53,099 nt of DNA from a virus, in the IMG/VR virus record IMGVR_UViG_3300005613_000084, positions 1 to 53,099 of that record. One strand, 5' to 3'. Position 1 is the stretch's first letter, and each line of letters starts with the position of its first letter. The notes beneath the pieces are model-generated. The model did not search any database. It had not been told where the DNA came from and saw only the letters and a program-made list of their open reading frames with translations. Shown piece after piece: positions 1 through 7,909 of the stretch. The position numbers and the translations under genes were made by a program.

Positions 1-123
1 ATGTTGATCCGGAGGCTTTAACTAAGGATTCTCTTCGCCAGGTAGTCAACGAGACGACGGTCCAGACCGTTATTGCCACGGCTTTTGCTGGGTCTCCCGG
101 GGTCATGCGGCAGATGAGTCGTG
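1..123. repeat. Terminal direct repeat (copy of 52977-53099)
   Basis: The first 123 bases are identical to the last 123 bases of the window, and the reading frame of the giant virion protein continues through the join without a shift. This is what an assembler leaves when a circular or circularly permuted genome is written out linearly. A true short terminal repeat of the packaged DNA cannot be excluded, but a cut inside a coding region makes an assembly overlap more likely. Confidence 0.95.
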
Positions 124-3100
124 CCAAAATCGAGCGGGTTACCCAGGAGATTATGACCTACGCCAGAGAGGGGAAAGTACCCTCTCGGAAGACATGGAAG
201 AAATGGGGGCTGGCTCCTGAGTATGGTGAGTCTCGAAAACAACGAAAAGCGTTCACAGAGCAGCTAACTGGCGCACTACAGACGCCCCTGGAGGCCCGAG
301 TGGTCCAGACGGCCCAGGAGCCAGCCGGAGCCCCGGAGGCCGTGAGCGAGCCGCAGACGGCTGCTGACAGGGCAGTAATGGACCAGGGATTGCCGGTTGG
401 TCACCCGGCGGTCCAGGAGGCTGCCGCTGCCCCCGCCAAGAAGCCAGCAGTGACCCCGCAAGAGGAGGCTGTTGAGCCTGCTGCTGAGCCAGCCAAGGTA
501 TTCCAGCAGAGGGCCCTCGGGATTGCCGGCAATTTGACGACAGAGGCCATGGAGTCTGGCGGCCCGTTGCCGGCAGATGGCATCCACGCACCAGAGACTA
601 CTAAGCCAGGAAAGAAGGGGAAGTCGCCTGTAGCCTCGAAAGCGCGAGCGGCGGCCGCTGATCTTGTTTCGATCGCGTCCCCGGTGGCGGCCGGTGGATG
701 GCAGGCCAGGCGGACAGGGCACATTATGCGAGAGGGGATGGCTCGTGCGGCGCAGTGGGACGAGGTGTCTAAGCATTCGCTGGACGCAATTGAGCGGTCG
801 TTCTATAAGATGTCGCCCGATGAGAGGCTTGAATTTATTGACCGCATGGAGTCGGGGAAAGAGCAGCCAGGCGAGTTGAATGTTGTCGCAAAGGTAATCC
901 GGAGTGAGTTGGACGCAGCGCGAAAACGTGTTCAAGAAGTCGGGAAGTTGGAGAAATTCAACGAAGACTATTTCCCGCACCTATGGAAATCCAGTCCGGA
1001 AGCAGACACAGTGCTTGGTCAAGTTTTTCAGAAGACATACAGAAAGTCGGGCTTCCTGCGTAAGCGAACGATTCCTACCGTCAAAGAGGGGCGCGAGGCT
1101 GGTCTTGAGCTTGTGACTGACAACCCGGCGGAGCTAGCGTTCATGCGAATTCACCATATGAATGAGTATGTCGCGAAAACCGAGGCAATGAGCCTCCTGA
1201 AGCAACATGGCTTGGCTGTGTTTGTTCCGGCGAGTTTAGAGAAAGACTATCTGCTGCCCGGATTTAAGTTCGTAGACGATCCGGCCTTTCTGGTGCAAAC
1301 ATCAGCAGATACGACAGTTACGGAAGTGTTTGATAAGTTGCTCGTGGATCAACTTACGTCAGTTGCAAACTCCCTTGGAGTGTCGACAAAGAGGGTAACG
1401 AAGCTGGAGTCATTCGGTGAGACCGTCACGACAAAGAAGGGGCGGCGGATCATCAAGACGCGGGTAGGGACCCCTGTGGCGACACTCGCACATGAGATCG
1501 GGCACAACATTGGCGAAATCTACGGTCTGTACGATTACATGGTCGAGAGTGGCGGCAAGGCAGTGCAGCAAGAATTAGATGCACTGTCATCCCTTCGCAC
1601 CGAAAGGTCGGTACCTGGAACGGAAGGGTTCGTTGAATACTCCAAAACTCCAGCGGAGCAAGAGGCTGTCATTCTAGAGGCGTGGCTTGTCTCGCCAGAG
1701 AAGATGCGCGAGGTTGCGCCGAAGGTGACTGGGATGTGGCAGGATTTCTTAGCTGCCAACGAGCCGCTGAGCCCACTCCTAATGCTGGACCGCTCACTCG
1801 TACTTGGGACGCAAGAGCAGACAATTGAGCAGCCTGGTGTGCGTGTGATTGGGCGATGGGCCATGCCGGAGAAGGTTGCGGGAATGATTGAGAACCAACT
1901 TTCCCCTGGTTTACGCCGAAATCCAAACACCGCAGTTCGCACACTATACAATACCGCAAGGATGTATGGTAATGCGATGAATCAGGCTAGCTTATCGTTG
2001 TCTGCGTTTCATGGAATTAACGTGACGACTGACGCTGTTGCCACACAAACTGGCGTGTCAATCCTGAAATTACTGCGCGGTGACTTGCCAAGCGCGGCGG
2101 CAGAATTCGTCACAGCCCCAATGGCTGGCTTCAAGTCGTTGTGGCGCGGAAACAAACTTATTAAAGCGATGCGCGGCGACCTCAGCAAGATAAAGAATCA
2201 GAAGTTAGCGGACACAATCGAGGACGTTATCAGGGCTGGTGGGCGGGCCAGTATGGACGCCAGGTACCATAATCAGTCGATTAGGGCCCTCAGAAACACA
2301 TTCTACAACCTGAAGTTCGGGGGGCCCATAAAAAAGGTGTCCTCGGCCATTAAGCTCCCGGTTCAGAGTGTCTTTGCGACACTGGAGGCAGCAGCAATTC
2401 CAATCATGGAGTATATGGTACCGAGGCTGAAGCTGGGGACGTTTCAGTATTTGGCAGGTGACATATACAGTAGGTCGGCTAATCTTTCCGAAGAACAGAT
2501 TACTGAACAACTAACTCAGGCATGGGATAGTGTAGATAACCGCCTTGGCCAGCTTCCGTATGACAACTTGTTCTGGAATCAGTACGTCAAGGATGTGTCT
2601 ATGTTGGCGGTACGGTCGGTTGGGTGGAATCTCGGTTCGATCCGCGAGTACGGTGGTGCAGTCACGGACATCTTTACTGCCAAGGAACGGATTGCAATGG
2701 GCGGGGAATTAGTTAGTGGCAAACAGGCTTATGTAATGGGGGCAGCCGTTTCGTATGCAACCCTCGGGGCCGTGCTGACTTACCTGTTTACTGGAGATCG
2801 ACCGAAAGAGTTGAAGGATTATTTTTTCCCGCCCACCGGCAAGCAGAATCCGGATGGAAGCGCTGAGCGGATTGGTCTACCGACCTATTCCCGTGATGTG
2901 TACTCGTGGACGCACGACCCGGCGCGAACGGCGCATCATAAAGTGCATCCGATGTGGGGCACGTTTATTGACATGTGGGCCAACGAGGACTACTACGGCA
3001 CAGAGATTCGGAATGCAGACGATCCACTAATGGCTCAACTGATTAATAGCGTGCAGCATGTTGGAGAAGCATACATACCGTTTTCGGTTCGCAATTACAT

Positions 3101-3575
3101 GAGGATGCGCGAGGCTAAAGAGCCGGCTGCCCAGGCTGCCGTTGCGAGTGGCCTCGGAATCACGTCTGCTCCCGCATATATCACGCGAAGCAAGGCGCAG
3201 AAACTCGCTATGAAGTATCTCATTGCGAAGATACCGGCCGGCTCCCGCACGCAAGAGAAAGCAGAGAAGAGCAAAAGGCGAAAGGGGCTCGTTCGCCAAC
3301 TGAGGGCCGGAGAGGAAGTTGCGCCAGAAGAGTTTGAGGGTCTCACTCTCACGGAACGGAAAGGAATCGTTGCGGAATCACGATTACAGCCGCTTGCCGC
3401 GTCAGTCAAGAGGCTGTCGTTACGTGAGGCGCTTGATGTGTACCTGCAAAGTACGCCAGAAGAGCGTAAACAACTGTGGCCAATTGTTGTGGCGAAGCGC
3501 CAGAACGCAAGAGCGATAGACCAAGAGGTAGCTAAATACTACCTTGAAGTCGCAAAACTGTCGAAGACGTTGTAA
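1..3575 (+). CDS. Giant internal virion (ejection) protein with zinc-protease motif, C-terminal part
   Basis: This is the continuation of the gene that starts at GTG 52187; joined over the terminal repeat the protein is 1454 residues. Visible parts: an Ala/Gly-rich hydrophobic N-terminal stretch (about residues 140-230), an Ala/Glu/Pro-rich linker (about 364-428), and a zincin-type motif HEIGH at 761-765, followed some 58 residues later by a Glu in EAWL that could be the third zinc ligand. The rest has no domain I recognise. Proteins above 1000 residues at the end of a podovirus virion operon are typically internal core/ejection proteins, some carrying an enzyme that opens the cell wall or cleaves proteins. 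By position and size that is the likely role here; the protease activity is inferred from the motif only. The next gene follows 25 bases after the stop, behind its own ribosome site. Confidence 0.8.
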   Translation, partial: VDPEALTKDSLRQVVNETTVQTVIATAFAGSPGVMRQMSRAKIERVTQEIMTYAREGKVPSRKTWKKWGLAPEYGESRKQRKAFTEQLTGALQTPLEARVVQTAQEPAGAPEAVSEPQTAADRAVMDQGLPVGHPAVQEAAAAPAKKPAVTPQEEAVEPAAEPAKVFQQRALGIAGNLTTEAMESGGPLPADGIHAPETTKPGKKGKSPVASKARAAAADLVSIASPVAAGGWQARRTGHIMREGMARAAQWDEVSKHSLDAIERSFYKMSPDERLEFIDRMESGKEQPGELNVVAKVIRSELDAARKRVQEVGKLEKFNEDYFPHLWKSSPEADTVLGQVFQKTYRKSGFLRKRTIPTVKEGREAGLELVTDNPAELAFMRIHHMNEYVAKTEAMSLLKQHGLAVFVPASLEKDYLLPGFKFVDDPAFLVQTSADTTVTEVFDKLLVDQLTSVANSLGVSTKRVTKLESFGETVTTKKGRRIIKTRVGTPVATLAHEIGHNIGEIYGLYDYMVESGGKAVQQELDALSSLRTERSVPGTEGFVEYSKTPAEQEAVILEAWLVSPEKMREVAPKVTGMWQDFLAANEPLSPLLMLDRSLVLGTQEQTIEQPGVRVIGRWAMPEKVAGMIENQLSPGLRRNPNTAVRTLYNTARMYGNAMNQASLSLSAFHGINVTTDAVATQTGVSILKLLRGDLPSAAAEFVTAPMAGFKSLWRGNKLIKAMRGDLSKIKNQKLADTIEDVIRAGGRASMDARYHNQSIRALRNTFYNLKFGGPIKKVSSAIKLPVQSVFATLEAAAIPIMEYMVPRLKLGTFQYLAGDIYSRSANLSEEQITEQLTQAWDSVDNRLGQLPYDNLFWNQYVKDVSMLAVRSVGWNLGSIREYGGAVTDIFTAKERIAMGGELVSGKQAYVMGAAVSYATLGAVLTYLFTGDRPKELKDYFFPPTGKQNPDGSAERIGLPTYSRDVYSWTHDPARTAHHKVHPMWGTFIDMWANEDYYGTEIRNADDPLMAQLINSVQHVGEAYIPFSVRNYMRMREAKEPAAQAAVASGLGITSAPAYITRSKAQKLAMKYLIAKIPAGSRTQEKAEKSKRRKGLVRQLRAGEEVAPEEFEGLTLTERKGIVAESRLQPLAASVKRLSLREALDVYLQSTPEERKQLWPIVVAKRQNARAIDQEVAKYYLEVAKLSKTL

Positions 3576-3600
3576 CTACTTTTTCCTAGGAGATGCATCT

Positions 3601-4026
3601 ATGGGACTGCTGCAATTGCTTTCGTTACTGAGACGTGTGCCCGTTCGTGATCTGATTGATTTCCCTGACGACCTGAGCGATAGTGAGGACGTTCGTCGTT
3701 GGACTATGGCGGCCATTGAGTTGGGCGTCGTGCTGGCTGAGCGCACCGTGATTGAGGTCGACGACACGATCTTCGATTTCGCTGCTGACCTGGTTGGTAA
3801 TGACGATTCGTGGGCTTTGATTCACGGTGTCGTGTTGGCGGTCATTGAGGGGCGATTCACGCCCGAGCAGAGCCTTCAGTGTTCGCAGGAGCTTCAGGAG
3901 GTTACCGAGTGCGCATTCAATCCGATGATGATCTTCGCAATCATCCAGGCTGTCCAGGCTGGGATTAAGATTCTGAAGGCGATCCGCGCGGCTCGTCAGC
4001 AGCGCCAAATTTCGCTTGCCGTGTAG
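3601..4026 (+). CDS. Hypothetical virion-operon protein, 141 aa
   Basis: I do not recognise this protein. Start ATG 3601 was chosen because AGGAG lies about ten bases upstream; earlier in-frame codons would run into the preceding gene. The N-terminal half is acidic (DLIDFPDDLSDSEDVRRW). The C-terminal third contains an amphipathic/hydrophobic helix (FNPMMIFAIIQAVQAGIKIL) ending in a basic tail (RAARQQRQ), compatible with membrane or DNA contact. It lies between the giant ejection protein and the lipoprotein protease, so a virion or lysis role is possible. Confidence 0.7.
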   Translation: MGLLQLLSLLRRVPVRDLIDFPDDLSDSEDVRRWTMAAIELGVVLAERTVIEVDDTIFDFAADLVGNDDSWALIHGVVLAVIEGRFTPEQSLQCSQELQEVTECAFNPMMIFAIIQAVQAGIKILKAIRAARQQRQISLAV

Positions 4027-4039
4027 AGAGGAGGCATCC

Positions 4040-5026
4040 GTGAGACGATTGCTTTTGATTCTGCTATTGGCTTTGCCGGGGTGTGTGCCTATATCAGAGG
4101 ACCAGGAAGATGCGCTGAAATCACCTCCGGTTACATTGCCGATCCCGGAACCCGGCGATCCGATTACTGAGCCGGCCCCAGAGCCCTCTGCCGACCAACT
4201 TCGCGAATACCTCGCGGCGACTTGCCGTCTGCGCGGTGGGGGCTCTGGCGGGACAGGATGTTGTTTTGCGGTTGACGATCAGTACGTCTATATCCTGACT
4301 TGTCGGCACGTCGCCGGACGGACGAAGACGTTTGAGGCTGAGTTCTGGCTGCACGGCCGGATTACTGGCAAGTACAAAGCGACGACCGTGAAGGTCCTGA
4401 CGGTCGACGCTGCGGTTCTCAAGATTCCAGTGAGCGCCTTCAAGGAAGGCGAACTACCAAACGCCATTCCAATCGGCGAGAAGTCGCCAAAGAAAGGCAG
4501 CACGATCATTTCAGTCGGCTGCCCGGGGCTCTCGTGGCAATCGCTGTTTGAGGGGCACGTTAAGGGGAGCGCGAACATGACTCCGCAGTATAACGGTGGC
4601 AGGACGAGCTTCACGTTCGTCCCGCCACCCAAGGGTGGCCGGTCGGGTTCCGCGATTCTCCAAGATGGGAAGATCGTTGGAATCCTCTGGGGCTCCGATG
4701 GCGGAATCGGCTATGCCGTGCGCGCCGAGGATTTCCGGGCCGGAGCTATGAGCGCGATCGGCTCACGAGAGGGCTCTGGTAATTTCTTCTTCCGGGCGGA
4801 CTGGTGTAGGTTCTGCCCGGAAATGAATGAGGTCGTGGTTCAGTTAGTCCAGGAAGGTGTTGATATCCGGGTGATTGACTACGATGAGAACACGACGTTC
4901 GCGGAGATGTACGATATCGGTGGGTTGCCGGCCTATGTGAACCGGCTAGGTGAGACGTTGTCTGGGGTGCAGCCGATTGGCCGGCTGCGCGAGTTCTACG
5001 GGAGGGGGTGCAAGTGCGATTCTTAG
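4040..5026 (+). CDS. Lipoprotein: trypsin-like serine protease fused to thioredoxin-like domain
   Basis: Start GTG 4040 sits behind GAGGAGG. The first 15 residues (basic RR, then LLLILLLALPGC) form a lipoprotein signal with Cys15 as the probable lipidation site. A Pro-rich linker (about 29-50) leads to a chymotrypsin-fold protease: TCRHV with His90, Asp123 in TVDAAVL, and a GRSGS motif (200-204) with the probable nucleophile Ser202. The last 80 residues resemble a thioredoxin/glutaredoxin fold with WCRFC (255-259) and a cis-Pro-like GGLPAYV. The gene lies in the late operon just before a holin-like gene, which suggests action at the host envelope during lysis or entry. The combination resembles periplasmic quality-control or envelope-processing proteins; substrate and role are unknown. 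Alternative: a lysogeny-expressed surface protein. Confidence 0.8.
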   Translation: MRRLLLILLLALPGCVPISEDQEDALKSPPVTLPIPEPGDPITEPAPEPSADQLREYLAATCRLRGGGSGGTGCCFAVDDQYVYILTCRHVAGRTKTFEAEFWLHGRITGKYKATTVKVLTVDAAVLKIPVSAFKEGELPNAIPIGEKSPKKGSTIISVGCPGLSWQSLFEGHVKGSANMTPQYNGGRTSFTFVPPPKGGRSGSAILQDGKIVGILWGSDGGIGYAVRAEDFRAGAMSAIGSREGSGNFFFRADWCRFCPEMNEVVVQLVQEGVDIRVIDYDENTTFAEMYDIGGLPAYVNRLGETLSGVQPIGRLREFYGRGCKCDS

Positions 5027-5280
5027 CCTGCTGTCCACTGTGGGGGATGGCCGCACTCTTAGCGGCCGAAGGGACGCCAGGAATCCCCCAGATCGCCCCC
5101 GAGATGCTTCAAGGCGGAGCCCTGGCGGTCCTCGGCTGGACAATATATTATGTGTTGTCACGCGTTGGCCCGGCTCACACAAAGGCCCTGACGGAGCAGA
5201 GAGACGCCTTCCTGGAGGCCCTGAAGGCTGAGCGGCAGGAAATACGTGAACTCCTCTCGGCGCTCCGGAGGCCAGACTGA
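5014..5280 (+). CDS. Small membrane protein, holin- or spanin-like
   Basis: 88 residues with a hydrophobic N-terminus (VRFLACCPLWGMAALLAAEG), one clear transmembrane helix (GGALAVLGWTIYYVLSRV) and a charged helical tail (TEQRDAFLEALKAERQEIRELLSALRR). GTG 5014 is preferred over GTG 5008 because GGAGG at 5001-5005 gives normal spacing. It overlaps the end of the protease gene and is the last gene before a strong terminator. Size, topology and position fit a holin-like protein, but no family is recognised. Confidence 0.65.
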   Translation: MRFLACCPLWGMAALLAAEGTPGIPQIAPEMLQGGALAVLGWTIYYVLSRVGPAHTKALTEQRDAFLEALKAERQEIRELLSALRRPD

Positions 5281-5300
5281 GCGTTAGGTGGGGCGGGAGC

Positions 5301-5333
5301 GAGCCGGCCGAGGTCACGGTCGGCTCTTTTTTT
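5301..5333 (+). terminator. Rho-independent terminator of the late operon
   Basis: A ten-base-pair stem (GAGCCGGCCG with CGGTCGGCTC, one G-U pair) closes a six-base loop and is followed by seven Ts. It lies 20 bases after the stop of the holin-like gene and separates the virion operon from the integrase region. Confidence 0.93.
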
Positions 5334-5337
5334 GCGC

Positions 5338-5586
5338 GGGTGTAATCACACCCAAACCTGTTCCCTATAGTCCCTATTGTCCCCAATTTGTCATATCAAA
5401 TAAGAGTTGATATTGACATAACCTATTGCGGGGTAATGGGATGCGATCCGTCGCTATTTTCTCGCTTTATGCCTCACGAGCATGCGCCACTGCCTTCTTG
5501 GCGTCACCCTAAGATGCTGGCTAGTAGCGACTTGCGAGTTGGTCGTCTTATCTGACGGAAATCCAATAACACCCGCTTTACACCCG
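5338..5586. promoter_or_regulatory. Non-coding region before the integrase; candidate attP/arm sites
   Basis: No gene is visible between the terminator and the integrase. It holds a GGGTGT/ACACCC inverted repeat (5338-5353), tandem copies of a 9-base word (TCCCTATAG, TCCCTATTG, about 5363-5380), and two more ACACCCG copies at 5569 and 5580, one helical turn apart. Repeated short words beside an integrase are what integrase arm-binding sites look like, so this is the best candidate for attP. The core crossover sequence cannot be identified without the host. Confidence 0.4.
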
Positions 5587-5631
5587 GGAGCTTTCTGGGT
5601 ATGCTGAATTAGTACAATTTGCTTTGGAAAA

Positions 5632-5640
5632 TGCTATACT
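5632..5640 (+). promoter_or_regulatory. Extended -10 promoter element for the integrase
   Basis: TGC-TATACT is an extended -10 box without an obvious -35. A transcript from here would start about 14 bases before ATG 5661 and carry the GGAGGG ribosome site. Confidence 0.5.
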
Positions 5641-5660
5641 TCCTCTGGAGGGTGGTTGAC

Positions 5661-6821
5661 ATGGCGAGACCTGAAGTTGTCACGTACCGCGATTGGAAAC
5701 GCGAGCATCCCGACTGGCCCCTGACGGTCCATCCGAGCGGCCAGTGGTCGAAGAAGGTCAGAGGGCGCGTCCACTACTTCGGTCCGCTGTCTGACCCCGA
5801 CCGGGCGTTGCGACTCTGGCTCCAGGAACGCGATCATCTATTGGCCGGGATAATCCCGCCCACGCAAGACGGCGGCTTGACGGTCCGGGAACTAGTCGCC
5901 AGGCACCTCGCCGATGTGGACGACCGGATCGCCACTGGTCGGCTTTCGCCACAGACGCGCTATGATTACGTGGCCGCCAAGCGGCTCCTAGAGGATACCC
6001 GGCTCGCTGGGATGCCAGTCGCATCTCTGGGGCCGGAGCACTTCACAGCAGTCCAGAGCGGCTTGGAGCGGTCGGGGTACAGCCGGTCGACGATGCGTAA
6101 TCGTATCACAGCCGTTAAAACCGTCTTTCGCTGGGGTCGCGAGATGGGGCTGTACGACCGAGAGATTCGTTACGGCCCGAGGTTCCGTCCCCCTGGGCTT
6201 CATGCAATCGAGATTGAGCGAGAGGATCGCGGTAAGACTAGATTCCTGGATCGGGAGATGATTCTGACGGCACTTGGGACCGCGGCCCCCGACATGCAGA
6301 TCGCGATCCTATTGGGGATCAACTGCGGGTTCTATCAGGGTGATTCGGTTGTAATCACGCTTGACCACCTTCATCTGGATGGCGAGATACCGTATCACGA
6401 CTTCCGCCGCGTGAAAAACGGACGTGAACGCCGGGCGGCTCTCTGGCCTGAGACGGTCAAAGCGATCCGGGATTATCGGTACAACTATCGCAAACCGATC
6501 GACCAGACTGAACGCCGCCTCCTGTTGACTAGGCGGCGGCGCGCACATAGCGGACGAGGGGCATTAGAGCGATCGTGGTGTAAGTTGCTGCCGAATGCTC
6601 CCCTGGGCGCCTCCCTCGGTTCTCTCCGTCACACCTACGCTACTGTTGTAGACCTCGTGCCCGACCAAGCCATGATCGACCTTACGATGGGGCACGCCCC
6701 GCGTTCGCTGCAAAAACGGATCTATTCGCAACTCAATCTACATGAGCTAGGGAGGCTACGGAAAATAGCGCATACTGTACGCGAATGGTTATTTGATGGA
6801 TCGGTGCAGGATTCGCCTTGA
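5661..6821 (+). CDS. int: Tyrosine recombinase / integrase (Planctomycetes type)
   Basis: Site-specific recombinase of 386 residues that would insert and, with an excisionase, remove the prophage. ATG 5661 follows GGAGGGTGG; an earlier TTG at 5619 lacks a ribosome site. An N-terminal arm/SAM-like domain (about 70-180) precedes the catalytic domain. Recognisable catalytic residues: Arg323-His324 in SLRHTYAT, His345 in MGHAPRS and the nucleophile Tyr355 in RIYSQ. The usual Arg-containing GLR motif is replaced by GINCGFYQGD (219-228), and the first His of HxxR is Gly. That variant is what I know from integrase-like proteins of Planctomycetes. It is followed by a separate promoter for the HTH gene, so it is probably a single-gene transcript. 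Confidence 0.92.
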   Translation: MARPEVVTYRDWKREHPDWPLTVHPSGQWSKKVRGRVHYFGPLSDPDRALRLWLQERDHLLAGIIPPTQDGGLTVRELVARHLADVDDRIATGRLSPQTRYDYVAAKRLLEDTRLAGMPVASLGPEHFTAVQSGLERSGYSRSTMRNRITAVKTVFRWGREMGLYDREIRYGPRFRPPGLHAIEIEREDRGKTRFLDREMILTALGTAAPDMQIAILLGINCGFYQGDSVVITLDHLHLDGEIPYHDFRRVKNGRERRAALWPETVKAIRDYRYNYRKPIDQTERRLLLTRRRRAHSGRGALERSWCKLLPNAPLGASLGSLRHTYATVVDLVPDQAMIDLTMGHAPRSLQKRIYSQLNLHELGRLRKIAHTVREWLFDGSVQDSP

Positions 6822-6846
6822 CAAGATGTTTCACCCGAGTCATACT
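6818..6846 (+). promoter_or_regulatory. Sigma-70-like promoter for the Cro/C1-like gene
   Basis: A perfect TTGACA (6818-6823) is followed after 17 bases by CATACT (6841-6846, four of six matches to TATAAT). It overlaps the last codons of int and points at the HTH gene that starts 26 bases downstream. Confidence 0.7.
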
Positions 6847-6871
6847 ACACTAGGCGCAGGGGGACACAGGC

Positions 6872-7114
6872 ATGGTGATTGCGAGCACTAGAATGCCTCT
6901 CGACCCGAAACTAAAACGACAGATGCGACGGGCCTTGTTTGAGTCGAACCTATCGCAAAGGGAATTAGCTGAGCGAACCGGCTTGGCTCCTAGCACGGTC
7001 TCTCTCGTCCTTGGTAACCGACCGTGCGATGTGAAACTCTCCACGCTTGAAGCTATCGCTCGCGCTCTTTCCTGCGAACTTGAAATTAAATTCCGCGAGC
7101 TACCGCGCGACTGA
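6872..7114 (+). CDS. Cro/C1-family helix-turn-helix regulator
   Basis: 80 residues; residues about 20-70 form a typical XRE helix-turn-helix (SQRELAERTGLAPSTVSLVLGN as helix-turn-recognition helix, then LSTLEAIARAL). A single-domain protein of this size fits a Cro-like or antitoxin-type repressor. It has its own promoter and lies between int and the winged-helix gene, so it is a good candidate for binding the palindromes at 7583-7620 and setting the lysis-lysogeny choice; that pairing is inferred. Confidence 0.85.
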   Translation: MVIASTRMPLDPKLKRQMRRALFESNLSQRELAERTGLAPSTVSLVLGNRPCDVKLSTLEAIARALSCELEIKFRELPRD

Positions 7115-7181
7115 CCCCACCTCTCGCCGCCCTCGCTGTCTTTATGTCTCTGCATTCCCGGTACTCTTCTGCGCGAGCGGT

Positions 7182-7580
7182 ATGCAATTCCTCCTCTCGG
7201 ATACCGAAGCCGTCGATATGATGCGCGCGGCAGTACGGCGCACTGACGGAAGGCTGCTGATTGACCTCCCGGATACTTCGCTGGCCAGTGTGAGGATTAA
7301 TAAGCCACACCTGCAATTCTCTGCCCTTTCGCGTATAGTCCGCTATGGACAGCAGGGCCTTCGGCTGTCCAGTATCGACTTCTCTTTACTGCGACACCTG
7401 CATGAGCACGGTCGAGTAACTTTCGAGGAAGCTCAAGACGCTGTATGGGGTAAAAATGTGAGCGATGGCGCGATTCGTAAAGCGTGCTCTCGCCTTTCTG
7501 AACGCCTCCTGGACGCCGATATCCCACTCGCGATTCTCACGCGACACGGCGCCATTCTCCTGGAGGAAGTCGCGGTCTGA
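7182..7580 (+). CDS. Winged-helix DNA-binding protein (OmpR C-terminal type)
   Basis: 132 residues from ATG 7182. An in-frame ATG at 7047 would overlap the HTH gene by 68 bases and add an uncharacteristic Ser/Arg-rich stretch, so it was rejected; the ribosome site of 7182 is weak. The C-terminal half (LSSIDFSLLRHLHEHGRVTF ... AIRKACSRLSERL ... ILTRHGAILLE) follows the pattern of the OmpR/PhoB winged helix: helix-loop-recognition helix-beta hairpin. There is no receiver domain. Its stop is three bases before the operator cluster at 7583, so it is probably a regulator of the switch. Confidence 0.7.
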   Translation: MQFLLSDTEAVDMMRAAVRRTDGRLLIDLPDTSLASVRINKPHLQFSALSRIVRYGQQGLRLSSIDFSLLRHLHEHGRVTFEEAQDAVWGKNVSDGAIRKACSRLSERLLDADIPLAILTRHGAILLEEVAV

Positions 7581-7582
7581 TT

Positions 7583-7620
7583 TGTGACAGAAACCTGTCA
7601 CAGTTGTGACAAGCTGTCTG
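7583..7620. promoter_or_regulatory. Palindromic operator cluster (TGTGACA half-sites)
   Basis: TGTGACAG and CTGTCACA form a perfect inverted repeat around AAAC (7583-7602). A second TGTGACA at 7604-7610 with an imperfect partner CTGTC (7614-7618) follows. It lies between the winged-helix gene and the excisionase-like gene and looks like a repressor binding region for the early operon. Confidence 0.75.
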
Positions 7621-7626
7621 GATAGA

Positions 7627-7653
7627 GTTGAAGTATCAGCATTGAGCTTCAAC
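7627..7653 (+). promoter_or_regulatory. Inverted repeat abutting the excisionase start
   Basis: GTTGAAG (7627-7633) and CTTCAAC (7647-7653) are perfect inverted copies ending one base before ATG 7655. It may be an operator, or a hairpin limiting translation, since no Shine-Dalgarno sequence is visible before this start. Confidence 0.5.
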
Positions 7654-7654
7654 C

Positions 7655-7909
7655 ATGTTCGGCACGGCAATCATGCGACTTTTGACCTTCAAGGAAGCTG
7701 CCAGGCAACTCTCCGTCTCGGTGCGCACCATCCAACGTCTCATTGAGCGAGGCGATTTGGTATGTGTAAACGTCTCTCCGTCCGGCGCTACTAAACGACC
7801 GCGACGACGTATCCGCGAGGAAGACCTGACAGCCTTCATTCTCGTCCGCCAAGAGGAGCCCCGCCAGGATCGCCTTGCACGCCGGCGGAGGCGAAGGGCG
7901 TTTACATGA
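7655..7909 (+). CDS. Excisionase-like helix-turn-helix protein
   Basis: 84 residues. The core LTFKEAARQLSVSVRTIQRLIERGDLVCVNV is a MerR/excisionase-type HTH (HTH_17), followed by an Arg-rich segment and a basic C-terminus (RLARRRRRRAF). Such proteins bend att DNA and direct integrase to excise. The start may instead be ATG 7673 (MRLLTF); neither has a good ribosome site. The stop overlaps the next start in ATGA, so the two are translationally coupled. Confidence 0.8.
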   Translation: MFGTAIMRLLTFKEAARQLSVSVRTIQRLIERGDLVCVNVSPSGATKRPRRRIREEDLTAFILVRQEEPRQDRLARRRRRRAFT

